64,000 bases of DNA from Euleptes europaea (lineage: Eukaryota > Chordata > Lepidosauria > Squamata > Sphaerodactylidae): assembly GCF_029931775.1 (NCBI RefSeq), contig NC_079312.1:12841821-12905820 (forward strand), written 5' to 3'. The notes beneath the pieces were generated by a model that saw nothing but the letters and a program-made list of their open reading frames with translations, made no database searches and was not told the origin of the DNA. Shown here piece by piece: positions 9,901 through 18,767 of the stretch; the stretch's first letter is position 1, and every line of letters starts with the position of its first letter. The position numbers and the translations under genes were made by a program.

Positions 9901-10034
9901 ATGGAGGTGTTCCAGTCCCATTTCTTCCGGGCGGAGCGTCACTCACGGGATGTCTTCTTCTCCCTCGTAGAAATTCATAGCTGCTTCCTCAAAGAGCGTC
10001 GGAACCTTAAACAACGGTCAAGATCCCAATGAAG
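9901..10034 (+). other. small open frame with exon-like borders, uncertain
   Basis: TTATTTTTTACTCAG directly precedes an ATG at 9901 that opens 43 codons (MEVFQSHFFRAERHSRDVFF...) to a TGA near 10032. A strong donor-like AAG|GTGAGT follows at 10034/10035. A second acceptor-like CTCCCTCGTAG ends at 9970. It resembles no family I recognise. It could be a 5' exon of gene B, about 9.6 kb downstream, or chance. The rest of 9780-10120 holds nothing recognisable. Confidence 0.2.
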
Positions 10035-10120
10035 GTGAGTGTGGAAATGCCTGAAATGTCATTGTGTTAGGGGAAATGCAGGTGGTTTCCTATCCTCTGT
10101 GCTCATAATTCAATTGTGGG

Positions 10121-10312
10121 TTGCCAAGTCCCTGCAGGAGGTTTTTGGGACAAAGCCTGAGGAGGGCAGTGTTTGGGGAGGGACTTCAATGCCATAGAGC
10201 CCAATTGCCAAAGCAGCCATTTCCCCCAGGTTCATTGATCTCTATCGGCTGGAGACCAGTCATAATAGTGGAAGATCTCCAGCTAGTACCTGGCGGTTGG
10301 CATCCCTAGCTG
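10121..10312 (+). mobile_element. GTTGCC-type inverted-repeat element
   Basis: It runs from GGGTTGCCAAGTCCCTGC to ACCTGGCGGTTGGCATCCC with the family body (GGACTTCAATGCCATAGAG, CTCTATCGGCTGGAGA). The target duplication is eroded. Confidence 0.7.
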
Positions 10313-10414
10313 TAGCCTAACACCAGGTGCACATCAATGGCTGGCAAGTCCGGCTCTTAATCATAACCTGGAAATTTTCTGGTTTCTCCTCCCCTCGAGT
10401 GTTTTTTTTTTGTT

Positions 10415-10655
10415 TAAAGAGTCAGTGTGGTGTATGGTGGTTAAGAGTGGCAGAATCTAATCTGGAAAACCGGGTTCTATTCCCCACTCCTCCCCATGAG
10501 ACCCGCTGGGTGACCTTGGGCCAGCCACTGTTCTCTCTGAACTCCCTCAGCCCACGAGGAGGCAGGCAATGGCAAACCACCTCTGAACATCTGTTGCCTT
10601 GAAAACCCTACAGGGTCACCATAAGTCAGCTGTGACTGGATGGCACACAAGTTTG
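10415..10655 (+). mobile_element. tRNA-derived SINE with BovB-like tail
   Basis: A GTGGTTAAGAGTGG head and GTGACCTTGGGCCAGCCAC body are followed by AGGCAGGCAATGGCAAACC and a CATAAGTCAGCTGTGAC tail like that of RTE-BovB. A mobilising BovB partner is an inference. From 10660 to 10985 I see only a decayed CTGATGAAGTG-type retroelement tail at about 10688 and otherwise nothing. Confidence 0.7.
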
Positions 10656-10985
10656 TTTTAAAAAAATTTTTTTTGTAACATCTGCCTGATGAAGTGTTCT
10701 GGTGGGCTCAGAAGACCGCACAGTGTTTTGTGTCAATTTGGCCAACCCCGATAAGAGGCGTCCCATGGATTTTTAAACATTTTCTGGGTTTTGCGCAGGC
10801 CAATTTGGCATCCAAGATATGGCCATGATCAAATCTGTAAAATGCAGGGCACATACAGAGAATAGAGGCGATGGATTTGAGTAGAGAAGAGATAATCCAA
10901 GGACATATGTCCTTAAATAGGGTGAAGGTTATAGAGAGGTCAGTGATATTGGTGGCTATGGAAAGTGCCAAATCACTTTCAAGGC

Positions 10986-11301
10986 AGGGTTGCCAGCTTT
11001 GGGTTGGGAAATACCTGGAGATTTTGGGGGTGGAGCCTGTGGAGAGTGGGGTTGGGGAGGGGAGGGACCTCAATGCCATAGGGTATAAGCCATCAGGTTT
11101 GGCTGAACCCGCAGGGACCTTAGGTTTGTCAGGAAATTACTGGGAGAAAGGGGGGAGGCGTGTGAGTGATTTTGTGTTTAAGTGGAGGGGTGGTCCACCC
11201 GGCAAAACAGCCACTTACTCCAGGGGAACTGACCTTGATTGTCTGGAGATCAACTGTAATAGCGGGAGATCTCCAGGCGCCACCTGGAGATTGGCAACCC
11301 T
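10986..11301 (+). mobile_element. GTTGCC-type inverted-repeat element, longer variant
   Basis: AGGGTTGCCAGC and TTGGCAACCCT ends are flanked by a roughly 10-bp duplication (ACTTTCAAGGC left, ACTTCAAGGC right). About 110 bp of extra sequence sits in the middle compared with the copy at 12504. Confidence 0.75.
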
Positions 11302-11475
11302 ACTTCAAGGCAAGAGACGAACAAGAGGTGGTTTGCCATTTCCTGCCTCTGTGTAGCAACTTGAGACTTCCTTGGTGGTCTCCCATCCAAGTACTCACCA
11401 GAGGCTACCTTGCTTAGCTTTTGAGATCTGCTGAGATCAGGCCAACCTGGGCCATCCAGTTCAGAATACCCCATG
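11302..11475 (-). mobile_element. 5S rRNA-derived SINE segment
   Basis: On the minus strand the block reads CTGATCTCAGCAGATCTCAA, AGCTAAGCAAGG and TACTTGGATGGGAGACC. These match the internal promoter half of 5S rRNA. GGCAGGAAATGGCAAACC then leads into the tail. It is a retroposed SINE, not a 5S gene. Confidence 0.75.
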
Positions 11476-11543
11476 ATGCTGGGCTCATGGGAAAGGTAAA
11501 AGAAACACTGATCTGTTTTTTAACTGGAAATATTTCTCCCCAA

Positions 11544-11734
11544 GGGAGGTGCACTGTTCCTGGAGATACTGCAATACCAGGTCAATGCGTGGAAGGGTTA
11601 GAGCAAGCCCCTATTCCATTTCCCAGTTCCAAAAATCCATTTAATAGATAATCCTCAAATAGAGGACATATCAGATATTAAACTGATAAGAACAGACACT
11701 ACACTTGATCTTAGCCGATAGGCCGAGAAGCGAT
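11544..11734 (-). pseudogene. U2 snRNA copy, full length but diverged
   Basis: On the minus strand it begins ATCGCTTCTCGGCC and continues GGCTAAGATCAAGTGTAGT, then TTCTTATCAGTTTAATATC, and ends near GGTGCACCTCCC. This spans the whole 191-nt U2. U2 base-pairs with the intron branch site through GUAGUA. Here that element reads GTAGTG, and stem-loop I has ATC in place of UUU. No promoter elements are evident upstream. It is most likely a retroposed pseudogene. Confidence 0.75.
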
Positions 11735-12248
11735 AAAGGAAGTGGTCTCGAAACTGATTTTCGAATCAGCTTGATGCTCCTTCAGGTTTCTGTCAGCTGT
11801 GCTGCCCTTGGAGGCGCCCAACGCCACAGCCAGAACTGCCTGCTTCACATTCCTTCCAAATCTATCCCCCAAATCCTATGCTTTCTACCCGCCAGGTAAT
11901 TGGCCGCCTGCCCAGCAGCTAGGTTCTCTATTTTGTGGATTCTTTCCACCTTGTCAATTTCATGATTTTGTTTGCCATTGATATGGTAGCCATTGGTGGG
12001 AGATCTGCATAACCCCTGCCCCTTTTCCCAGGATGTCCTGTGGGTCTGTTAACCCTTTAACATCACCACTGATGGACGGATGCTGCTGTTTCGGCATTGA
12101 TCTGGAGAACTGATCTGGAGCTCAGTTGTCATTCTGGGAGTTCTCCAGGCCTCACCTGGAGGATGTTGACCCTAGAGACAGCGCCTCCAAAAGGGGCTTT
12201 CTTGACCGGAAGAAGAGATTAAAGTCAGAAAAGGAAATCTTGGGAAAG

Positions 12249-12435
12249 AACAGAGAGAGGCTAAGATGTTTGTTTGTTTGTTTGTTTGTTTTATAATCCG
12301 CCCTCCCCGGCCAAGGCGGGTAACATCACTTAAAATATATCAAAGCCTTAACAGCAAAATTAATAATAATTCAAAAATTAAACAATAAAACCCCAATTAA
12401 AAGCCTTAAAAATCCAGATGGCGCCTAAGTTAACC
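12249..12435 (-). mobile_element. LINE-type 3' tail with (GTTT)n head
   Basis: Tandem GTTT at 12269-12291 leads into AATCCGCCCTCCCCGGCC and an A-rich body. This segment is absent from the second copy of the local duplication, so it inserted after that duplication. Confidence 0.5.
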
Positions 12436-12503
12436 TTATCAAAGGACAGATACTGTATATCAAAGGATAGAAGCTGTACATGAAATCAACCATAGCATCA
12501 AAT

Positions 12504-12710
12504 AGGGTAGCCAGCTCCGGGTTGGGAAATACCTGGGGTTTTTTAGGGCGGAGCCTGAGGAAGATGGGGTTTGGGGAGGGGAGAGGCTTCAATGCCATAG
12601 AGTCCAATTGCTGAAGTGGCCATTTTCTCCAGGGGAACTGATCTCTATCAGCTGGAGATCAGTTGTAATAGTAGGAGATCTCTAGCTAGTACCTGGAGTT
12701 TGGCAACCCT
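12504..12710 (+). mobile_element. GTTGCC-type inverted-repeat element, reference copy
   Basis: The ends AGGGTAGCCAGCTCC and TTTGGCAACCCT are bounded by an exact 10-bp direct repeat AGCATCAAAT (12494-12503 and 12711-12720). It is about 207 bp with no coding. The 10-bp duplication excludes hAT and Tc1 and would suit a Mutator-like family. The family is used here as the reference for fragments elsewhere. 12720-13060 holds nothing I recognise. Confidence 0.8.
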
Positions 12711-13064
12711 AGCATCAAATCATGACTTGCTATTCATGGTTATATTCTACCCAAAGTGCCTGGACATCAGGAATCCCTAAGCTTGATGAGTATGTGGTCA
12801 TTTTTAGAATTTTGAGAAAGGGCAATGGGAGCCAGCACAAAATGACTGCTGGGGTGGGGCATGCCCCAAATGGCTGCTGGGGGGGCGGGTGAAGCCATGC
12901 CGAAAATGTCAGATGGTGCCAAACCAATAATCCTCCTGGAACATTAGCAGCTGTTCCTAAATGGGTGCTCAATGGGTTGCCTGCTGTGTCTCTGTGTGGG
13001 TCACCGTCCAGCCTGGTGTTCTTCCAATCACCCTGTGCCAGAGGTGGGTCAATTCTGCTTCGGG

Positions 13065-13300
13065 CATGATTAGGATACCTTGCTTAGCTTTTGAGATCTG
13101 CTGAGATCAGGGCTAACCTGATCAGGGCTAACGACTTGACAACACTTAACACACACAGTATCATGGGGCTATGCTGAACTGGATGGCCCATCCAGTTCAG
13201 CATAGCCCCATGATACTGTGTGTGTTAAGTGTTGTCAAGTCGTTTCCGACTCATGGCGACCCTATGACTCAATGTCCTCCAAAGTGTCCTGTCCTCGCAT
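13065..13300. mobile_element. 5S-SINE and BovB-tail fragments forming a perfect palindrome
   Basis: GCTTTTGAGATCTGCTGAGA is the 5S-derived part. From 13132 to about 13243, two arms of about 55 bp are exact reverse complements meeting at GGATGGCCCATCC. The right arm continues into GTCAAGTCGTTTCCGACTCA, the antisense BovB 3' end. Confidence 0.65.
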
Positions 13301-13309
13301 GATTGTTTT

Positions 13310-13764
13310 TTGCGTGACTCCCATGATACTGGGATCATGGAAAAGGTAAAAGAAACACTGGTCTGTTTTTTAACTAGAAATATTCTCCCCAAGGGAGGTG
13401 CACTATTCCTGGAGATATATAATCCTCAAGTAGAGGACATATCAGATATTAAAACTGAAGAAGGGATTAAAGTCAGAAAAGGAAATATTGGTAAAGAACG
13501 GAGAGAGGCTGAGATATATCAAAGGACAGAAGCTGTACATGAAATCAACCGCAGCATCCAATAGGGTGGCCAGCTCCGGACTGGGAAATACCTGGGGATT
13601 TTTGGGGCGGAGCCAGAGGAGGGTGGGGTTTGGGGAGGGACTTCGATGCCATAGAGTCCAGTTGCCAAAGCGGCCATTTCCTCCAGGTGACTTGATCTCT
13701 ATCGGCTGGAGATCAGTTGTAATAGCAGGAGATCTCCAGCTGGTACCTGGAGGTTGGCAACCCT
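13310..13764 (+). repeat. local duplication, short copy, with U2 fragment and GTTGCC element
   Basis: The flank CTGTTTTTTAACTAGAAATA, a U2 fragment on the minus strand (about 13390-13465, internal and 5' portions missing), ATTAAAGTCAGAAAAGGAAA and a GTTGCC-type element (13563-13764) repeat the order of 11460-12720. The element's right flank does not match its left, so the duplication probably ended at that element. Confidence 0.7.
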
Positions 13765-13811
13765 ACCAACAGCCAATACAACCACGATGGATAGCCATGC
13801 TAGTCTGCCAC

Positions 13812-13975
13812 TAGCAGTAGAAAAGAGCAAGAGTCCAGTAGCACCTTAATGACTATAAAAATTTCTGGCAGGGTATTGAGCTTTTGTGAGCCACAGCTCA
13901 CAGCTCCTACCCTGCCAGAAATTTTGTTAGTCTTTAAGGTGCTACTGGACTCTTGCTCTTTTCTACAGCAAATTC
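13812..13975. mobile_element. Penelope-like tail, inverted pair
   Basis: GTAGAAAAGAGCAAGAGTCC at the left and its exact inverse at the right enclose TTTCTGGCAGGGTATTGAGC and its inverse. Two tails of the same element are joined head to head. The family recurs at 14088, 39278, 49694, 59223 and 62318. Confidence 0.65.
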
Positions 13976-14087
13976 TACAAGTGAGGCTTCTCCCAGCATG
14001 GGGATGCCACAGTGGGAAGTAGTTTTCTTCGGTTGAATTTCGGGGGTTACCACACTCGTATTCCCAGCGATGTATTAAGAGTTTGAA

Positions 14088-14275
14088 GATAATTCCCAGG
14101 GGGTCGCCGTGTTCGTCTGTCTGCAGTAGTAGAAAAGGGCAAGAGTCCAGGAGCACCTTCAAGACTAACAAAAATATTTTCTGGCAGGGTAGGAGCTTTC
14201 GTGAGCTGTGCATCCAGGATTTCTGTGGCTCACGAAAGCTCATACCCTACCAGAAAATATTTTTGTTAGTCTTGA
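14088..14275. mobile_element. Penelope-like tail, inverted pair, inside the 63-bp element
   Basis: The insertion is flanked by AGAGTTTGAA on both sides (14078-14087 and 14276-14285). GCAAGAGTCCAGGAGCACC, the TATTTTCTGGCAGGGTA block and the inverse CTACCAGAAAATATTTTTG show two opposed tails. Confidence 0.65.
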
Positions 14276-14334
14276 AGAGTTTGAAAACGTTTTAAAAAAT
14301 ACGGTTCGCACTTTCTATGCGTTCCCACCGCTGT

Positions 14335-15027
14335 ATTAAGAGTTTGAAAACGTTATAAAAAATACAGTTCGCACTTTCTATGCGTTCCCACCGATGCATT
14401 AAGAGTTTGAAAACGTTTTAAAAAATACGGTTCGCGCTTTCTATGCGTTCCCACCGCTGTATTAAGAGTTTGAAAACGTTTTAAAAAATACGGTTCGCAC
14501 TTTCTATGCGTTCCCACCGATGTATTAAGAGTTTAAAAACGTTTTAAAAAATACGGTTCGCACTTTCTATGCGTTCCCACCGATGCATTAAGAGTTTGAA
14601 AACGTTTTAAAAAATACGGTTCGCACTTTCTATGCGTTCCCACCGATGTATTAAGAGTTTGAAAACGTTTTAAAAAATACGGTTCGCACTTTCTATGCGT
14701 TCCCACCGATGTATTAAGAGTTTGAAAACGTTTTAAAAAATACGGTTCGCACTTTCTATGCGTTCCCACCGATGTATTAAGAGTTTGAAAACGTTTTAAA
14801 AAATACGGTTCGCGCTTTCTATGCGTTCCCACCAATGTATTAAGAGTTTGAAAACGTTATAAAAAATACGGTTCGCACTTTCTATGCGTTCCCACCGATG
14901 TATTAAGAGTTTGAAAACGTTTTAAAAAATACGGTTCGCACTTTCTATGCGTTCCCACCGATGTATTAAGAGTTTGAAAACGTTTTAAAAAATACTGTTT
15001 GCACTTTGTCTGGCCCCTTGAGCTGTG
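14335..15027. repeat. 63-bp tandem array, about 11 full units
   Basis: ATTAAGAG recurs at 14335, 14398, 14461, 14524, 14587, 14650, 14713, 14776, 14839, 14902 and 14965, an exact 63-bp period. The unit runs through TTTGAAAACGTTTTAAAAAA, GGTTCGCACTTTC and GCGTTCCCACCGATG. Because 63 is divisible by three, a repetitive open frame appears on the minus strand; I regard it as an artefact. 15150-15510 holds no recognised feature. Confidence 0.9.
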
Positions 15028-15509
15028 AAGACGTCTCCCAACCGTTTATAAGCCATAGTATCCAAAAAACCCTGTTAAAGCGATGTTTTTTATAACATTT
15101 TCAAACTCTTAATACATCGCTGGGAATACAAAGTGCGGGAACCCCCTTCGGCAAGTTACACCTGCTCCACCAAGGGGGGTGTATGTGAGAGAGAGACCAC
15201 AATGAAATGCTTAAAATTGTTTTCTATTCAGCCTTAAAGCTTTTTTTTTTGCTTTCCTCCAAGGTGTTCTGTTAAGGGTTAAGTCGATGGAGCTCTCGTG
15301 TCTAGAGAGGCTCGGAAATGGTACCCAGGCTGTGTCAATATCACGTCATTTCCCTGGGGTTCGGCTGTCCTGTGTTGATCGCTTTGGTGGTTCCATCTGG
15401 ACTGGAGCGCTTCTTGCAACTGATTCCTGGGGTTGCAGCACAAAAGATGTAGCTTGGAGGAGCAGGTGAGTTAAATCAGGAGTGCGCTTGTCCGGATTTT
15501 CATGCTAGG

Positions 15510-16420
15510 GAGAGGCAAAAAGTGGTATATTAGATGTGAGAGAATGGGAGGCATGGATAACATATTGCGACAACAAATTAAATAGGGGAAATGTTAAAGG
15601 CTATGATTTAATCTAATCCAGCTGATCAACGTTGAAAGGATGAAGTATGCAATAATTAAAAGTACATAGGATGATTATCTGTAGTTTATAGAAATGATAT
15701 AATGAATTAGAAAACAAATACAGAGAGACACTGTCCTTCGGTGGGACGCCTCTGAAGATGCCGGCCACAGCTGCTGGGAAACGTCAGGAAAGAAAATACC
15801 AAGACCGCGGTCACACAGCCCGGATGACCTACAAGAACCGATGAACTCTGACCGCGAAAGCTTTCGACAATATTTAGAGGCTTTATGGATTGCAGTCAGG
15901 ACAAGAAGCACAAGTGTCTAGAAACCTCAAAGAAGCAGCATCTTTGTGTTTCATTGGTTCTTGCAGGTTATCCGGGCTGTGTGACCGCGGTCTTGGTATT
16001 TTCTTTCCTGACGTTTCGCCAGCAGCTGTGGCCGACATCTTCCGAGGAGTCACACTGAAGGACAGTGTCTCTCAGTGTCAAGTGGGTAGGAAGAGTAACA
16101 TACACACTTGACACTGAGAGACACTGTCCTTCAGTGTGACTCCTCTGAAGATGCCGGCCACTGCTGCTGGGAAACGTCAGGAAAGAAAATACCAAGACCA
16201 CGGTCACACAGCCCGGATGACCTACAAGAACCAAAATACAGAGGGGATTACATAGATATTAATTTGATAGAGGAGGGGAGAGGGGAAGTCAGAAAAGTCA
16301 ATGCTGATTAGGCTGATTAGTTTGAAACGGTTTTATTTTATGTAACTCTGAAGATGACAATATTGAAATTGAATGTGACTTAATACGAAAATAAAAAAAT
16401 TATTTAAAAAAAAGTGGTAT
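15510..16420 (+). mobile_element. L1-like LINE 3' region, split by Penelope tails
   Basis: AT-rich sequence without frames ends in GAAAATAAAAAAATTATTTA and an A-run. The two halves (about 15510-15725 and 16234-16420) are separated by the Penelope cluster and carry its target duplication. Assignment to L1 rests only on the A-rich 3' end. Confidence 0.4.
15726..16233. mobile_element. Penelope-like element tails, three opposed copies
   Basis: The cluster is flanked by AAATACAGAG on both sides (15716-15725 and 16234-16243). It contains a plus tail (15726 to about 15890), a minus tail (about 15953-16105) and a plus tail (16108-16233). All carry CTGACGTTTC or its inverse and the AACCTACAAGAACC end also found behind the Penelope ORF at 58900. 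Confidence 0.75.
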
Positions 16421-16564
16421 ATTAGCAGGAGAGAGGCAGGACATCCATGGTAGGACGGAGGGCAAGGTGGAAAATAGAAAAAAAAAATCCTACCCGCTGG
16501 CATTTTTCATGATGTGCATCCAGGATTTCTGGATTTTGTTTTCAAGCAAGCGGGAAAACTGAAA

Positions 16565-16765
16565 CCCCATATAGTGGTTAGAGGGTCAAACTAGGATGTG
16601 GGAGACCCAGGTTCGAATCCCTACTGTGCCACAGAAGCTTGGGCCAGTCACAGACTCTCAGCCTAACCTACCGCACAGGGTTGTTGTGAGGATAGAGGAG
16701 AGGAGAACGATGCCAGGCACTTTGGGTTCCCACTGGGGAGAAAGGCATGCTATGAATGAAGTAAG
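16565..16765 (+). mobile_element. tRNA-derived SINE, divergent
   Basis: The head has GTGGTTAGAGGGTC and GGTTCGAATCCC, with TTGGGCCAGTCACAGACTC and CACAGGGTTGTTGTGAGGAT as body. It is on the same strand and of the same general plan as the 57060 copy. Confidence 0.6.
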
Positions 16766-16811
16766 TGAAATTAATAAGACAGACTGGACGTTCTGTGTAA
16801 TTATGTGTAGA

Positions 16812-17535
16812 AATGGACGGCTTTCATATTCGTGATCAGTGCGATATAAAACATGATGGGTTTGTACACAGTTTTTAACTGAATAAAAGACAGTAGGTTT
16901 TAATATTTATTTAAATATAAATATAAAAATATAAATATAAAAATATAAAAAATATAAATTTTATATTATTTATAAAATAATAAATTATTTTATATTATAA
17001 AATATAAAGGGGGAATTCTTCATTAATAATTGTGAGAATAGATAACAGAAGAAGAAGAGTTGGCTTTTATACCCCGACTTCCTCTACCTTTTTAAGGATA
17101 TTCAAATGCGCTTACAATCTCCTTCCCTTCTTCTCCCCTCAACAGACACCTTGTGAGGTAGGTGGGGCTGAGAGAGTTCGGAGAGAACTGTGACTAGCCC
17201 AAGGTCACCCAGCAAGCTTCATGTGGAGGAGGGACTAATTGAACCCGGTTCTTCAGATTAGAGTCCGCCACTCTTAACCACTACACCACGTTGGCTGGCT
17301 GGCTAAAAGTCTTAACACACCTTATATCTATCCATAGCATTTTTATCTGACATTTTTCCACGTTCAGAGTGGCATACCTGTTTCTCTATGTTACCTTATG
17401 ACGTAGATCGGTGCAATATAAAAGGTAGTGGATTTGTACACAGTTTTTAAATGAATGGAAGACAATAGGTTTTAAGTGCTTTGTAAAATATAAAGGGGGA
17501 ATTCTTCATTAATATTTGTGAGAATAGATAATATT
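16812..17535 (+). repeat. duplicated 150-bp segment with AT-rich run and SINE insertion
   Basis: TTTGTACACAGTTTTTAA and AAAGGGGGAATTCTTCATTA occur at 16860-17035 and again at 17430-17510, in the same order. The first copy has an AT-rich expansion (about 16885-17005). A minus-strand tRNA SINE (about 17048-17302) lies between the copies. The parent element is probably a LINE 3' UTR. Confidence 0.5.
17048..17302 (-). mobile_element. tRNA-derived SINE
   Basis: AGAAGAAGAAGAGTTGGC tail, CCTTGTGAGGTAGGTGGGG body, GACTAGCCCAAGGTCACCC, and the head inverse CTCTTAACCACTACACCACG show a nearly complete antisense copy. Confidence 0.75.
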
Positions 17536-17573
17536 TTGTTTCATTCAATGTATACCCTAGATCGAGAGAGAGT

Positions 17574-17849
17574 GGGGGTTACCGCACTTGTATTTCCAGC
17601 GATGTATTAAGAGTTTGAAAATGGTTTAAAAAATACTGTTCGCACTTTCTATGTATTCCCACCGATGTATTAAGAGTTTGAAAACGTTATAAAAAATACT
17701 GTTCGCACTTTGTTTGGCCCCTTTAGCTGTGAAGATGTCTTCCAACCATTTATAAGCCATGGTATCCAAAAAACCTTTTAAAGCGATGTTTTTTATAACA
17801 TTTTCAAACTCTTAATACATCGCTGGAAATGCAAAGTACAGTAACCCCC
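17574..17849. mobile_element. 63-bp-unit DNA transposon, short complete copy
   Basis: Terminal inverted repeats GGGGGTTACCGCACTTGTAT and ACAGTAACCCCC are bounded by the 3-bp duplication AGT (17571-17573 and 17850-17852). The copy has two 63-bp-like units and the CCATTTATAAGCCATGG block, without array expansion. Confidence 0.75.
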
Positions 17850-17950
17850 AGTGACTGATCCAACGTCACCCACTGAATATTGGGAGGGAGGAATTGAGCC
17901 TGGATCTCCCCACTTAACTAGTCTAGCATGCTAATCACGACCCGACACTA

Positions 17951-18200
17951 GATAAGAACATCAAAAGAGCCCTGCGGGATCAGACCAGTGGTACAGCTGG
18001 ACTAACATCCTGGTTCATACAGCAGCCAGCCAGTTGCCCTGGAGGGCCAACAAACAGGGCACAGAGGCCAAGGCCTTCCCCCTGATGCTGCTGCCTACTG
18101 GGATTCAGAGGTTGACTGCCTCTGGATATGGAGGTTCCATTGAATCATCATAGATAAAAGCCATGGATGGAACTCTAATTCCTTTTTTAAACTAACTGAA
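17951..18200 (-). mobile_element. CR1-type LINE 3' end
   Basis: AAGAACATCAAAAGAGCCC, TGCGGGATCAGACCAG, GGTTCATACAGCAGCC and the TGGAGGTTCCATT block are an antisense CR1 3' UTR of a second subfamily. 18200-18495 has nothing recognisable. Confidence 0.6.
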
Positions 18201-18496
18201 CTAGCGGCTAGGAGGTCTTAGATGGCTTCCTTTTCTCCATCATGAATCTACTGCCTGTCTACTTCAAAGGGTGCCCCTAAGATCGAGTATTATGGGAGAA
18301 GAAAAAAATATTCTCTCTACTTCTCTTTTACTAATCTCTGCTCCACTAATTTCAGACTACCCTAGCATTCTCATACTATTTCAGAGCAGATTTGTTGCTG
18401 TTGAATCTTCATTACATTAGTGCATAATTTTTATCTTTCTTTTAAATTGAGCCAGATTAAGGTAAAGAATTGGGGTAGGGCAAGGAATTATGGAGA

Positions 18497-18735
18497 GCCA
18501 GGGTGGTGTCGAATCCCCACTCGCGCCATGGAAGCTTGCTGGGTGACCTTGGGCCAGTCACACACTCTAAGCCCTGACCCTGGCTAGCATTTGGATGGGA
18601 GACCTCCAAGGAATACCAGGGTCATGACGCAGAGGCAGGCAATGGCAATCCACCTCCGAACGTCTCTTACCTTGAAAACCCTATAGGGTTGCCATAAATC
18701 AGCTTTGACCTGACGGCAAAAAAACAACCAACCAA
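18497..18735 (+). mobile_element. composite SINE: tRNA head, 5S rRNA middle, BovB-like tail
   Basis: A tRNA-like GGTGACCTTGGGCCAGTCAC part is followed by CCCTGACCCTGGCTAGCATT and TTGGATGGGAGACC, which match 5S rRNA. AGGCAGGCAATGGCAATCC then leads to GCCATAAATCAGCTTTGACC, a BovB-like end. All three parts are in one orientation. Confidence 0.7.
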
Positions 18736-18767
18736 CCAAGGAATTATGAATAGCATGAGGTTAAATG

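Larger units (their letters stand above)
11460..12720 (+). repeat. local duplication, long copy
   Basis: The flank with GGTAAAAGAAACACTG, the U2 copy, the ATTAAAGTCAGAAAAGGAAA block, the ATCAAAGGA..AGAAGCTGTACATG block and the GTTGCC-type element all recur in the same order and orientation at 13310-13764. This copy has extra sequence at about 11735-12205 and a microsatellite-headed insertion at about 12249-12435. Within 11735-12205 nothing else is recognised. Confidence 0.7.
14042..15146. mobile_element. DNA transposon with internally amplified 63-bp units
   Basis: The ends GGGGGTTACC and GGGAACCCCC are flanked by a 3-bp duplication TTC (14039-14041 and 15147-15149). The left terminal repeat continues into GTATTCCCAGCGATGTATTA and the right end carries its inverse. 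The interior holds a 63-bp tandem array and a retroinsertion at 14088-14275. Smaller relatives at 17574 and 25074 have duplications AGT and TCA. A superfamily with 3-bp duplications and GGG ends (Zator-like or CACTA-like) is an inference. No transposase is seen. Confidence 0.7.

Noticed and set aside
11302-11475. 5S rRNA gene
   Set aside because: Only the internal part of 5S is present, fused to SINE tail sequence, and the same arrangement is dispersed at many sites.
14533-14835. Repeat protein of 21-residue units on the minus strand
   Set aside because: The 63-bp satellite is divisible by three, so any frame without a stop repeats. The related short transposon copies show no such frame.
14335-15027. 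CRISPR-like array
   Set aside because: Units are contiguous 63-bp tandem copies without unique spacers, in a vertebrate repeat context.
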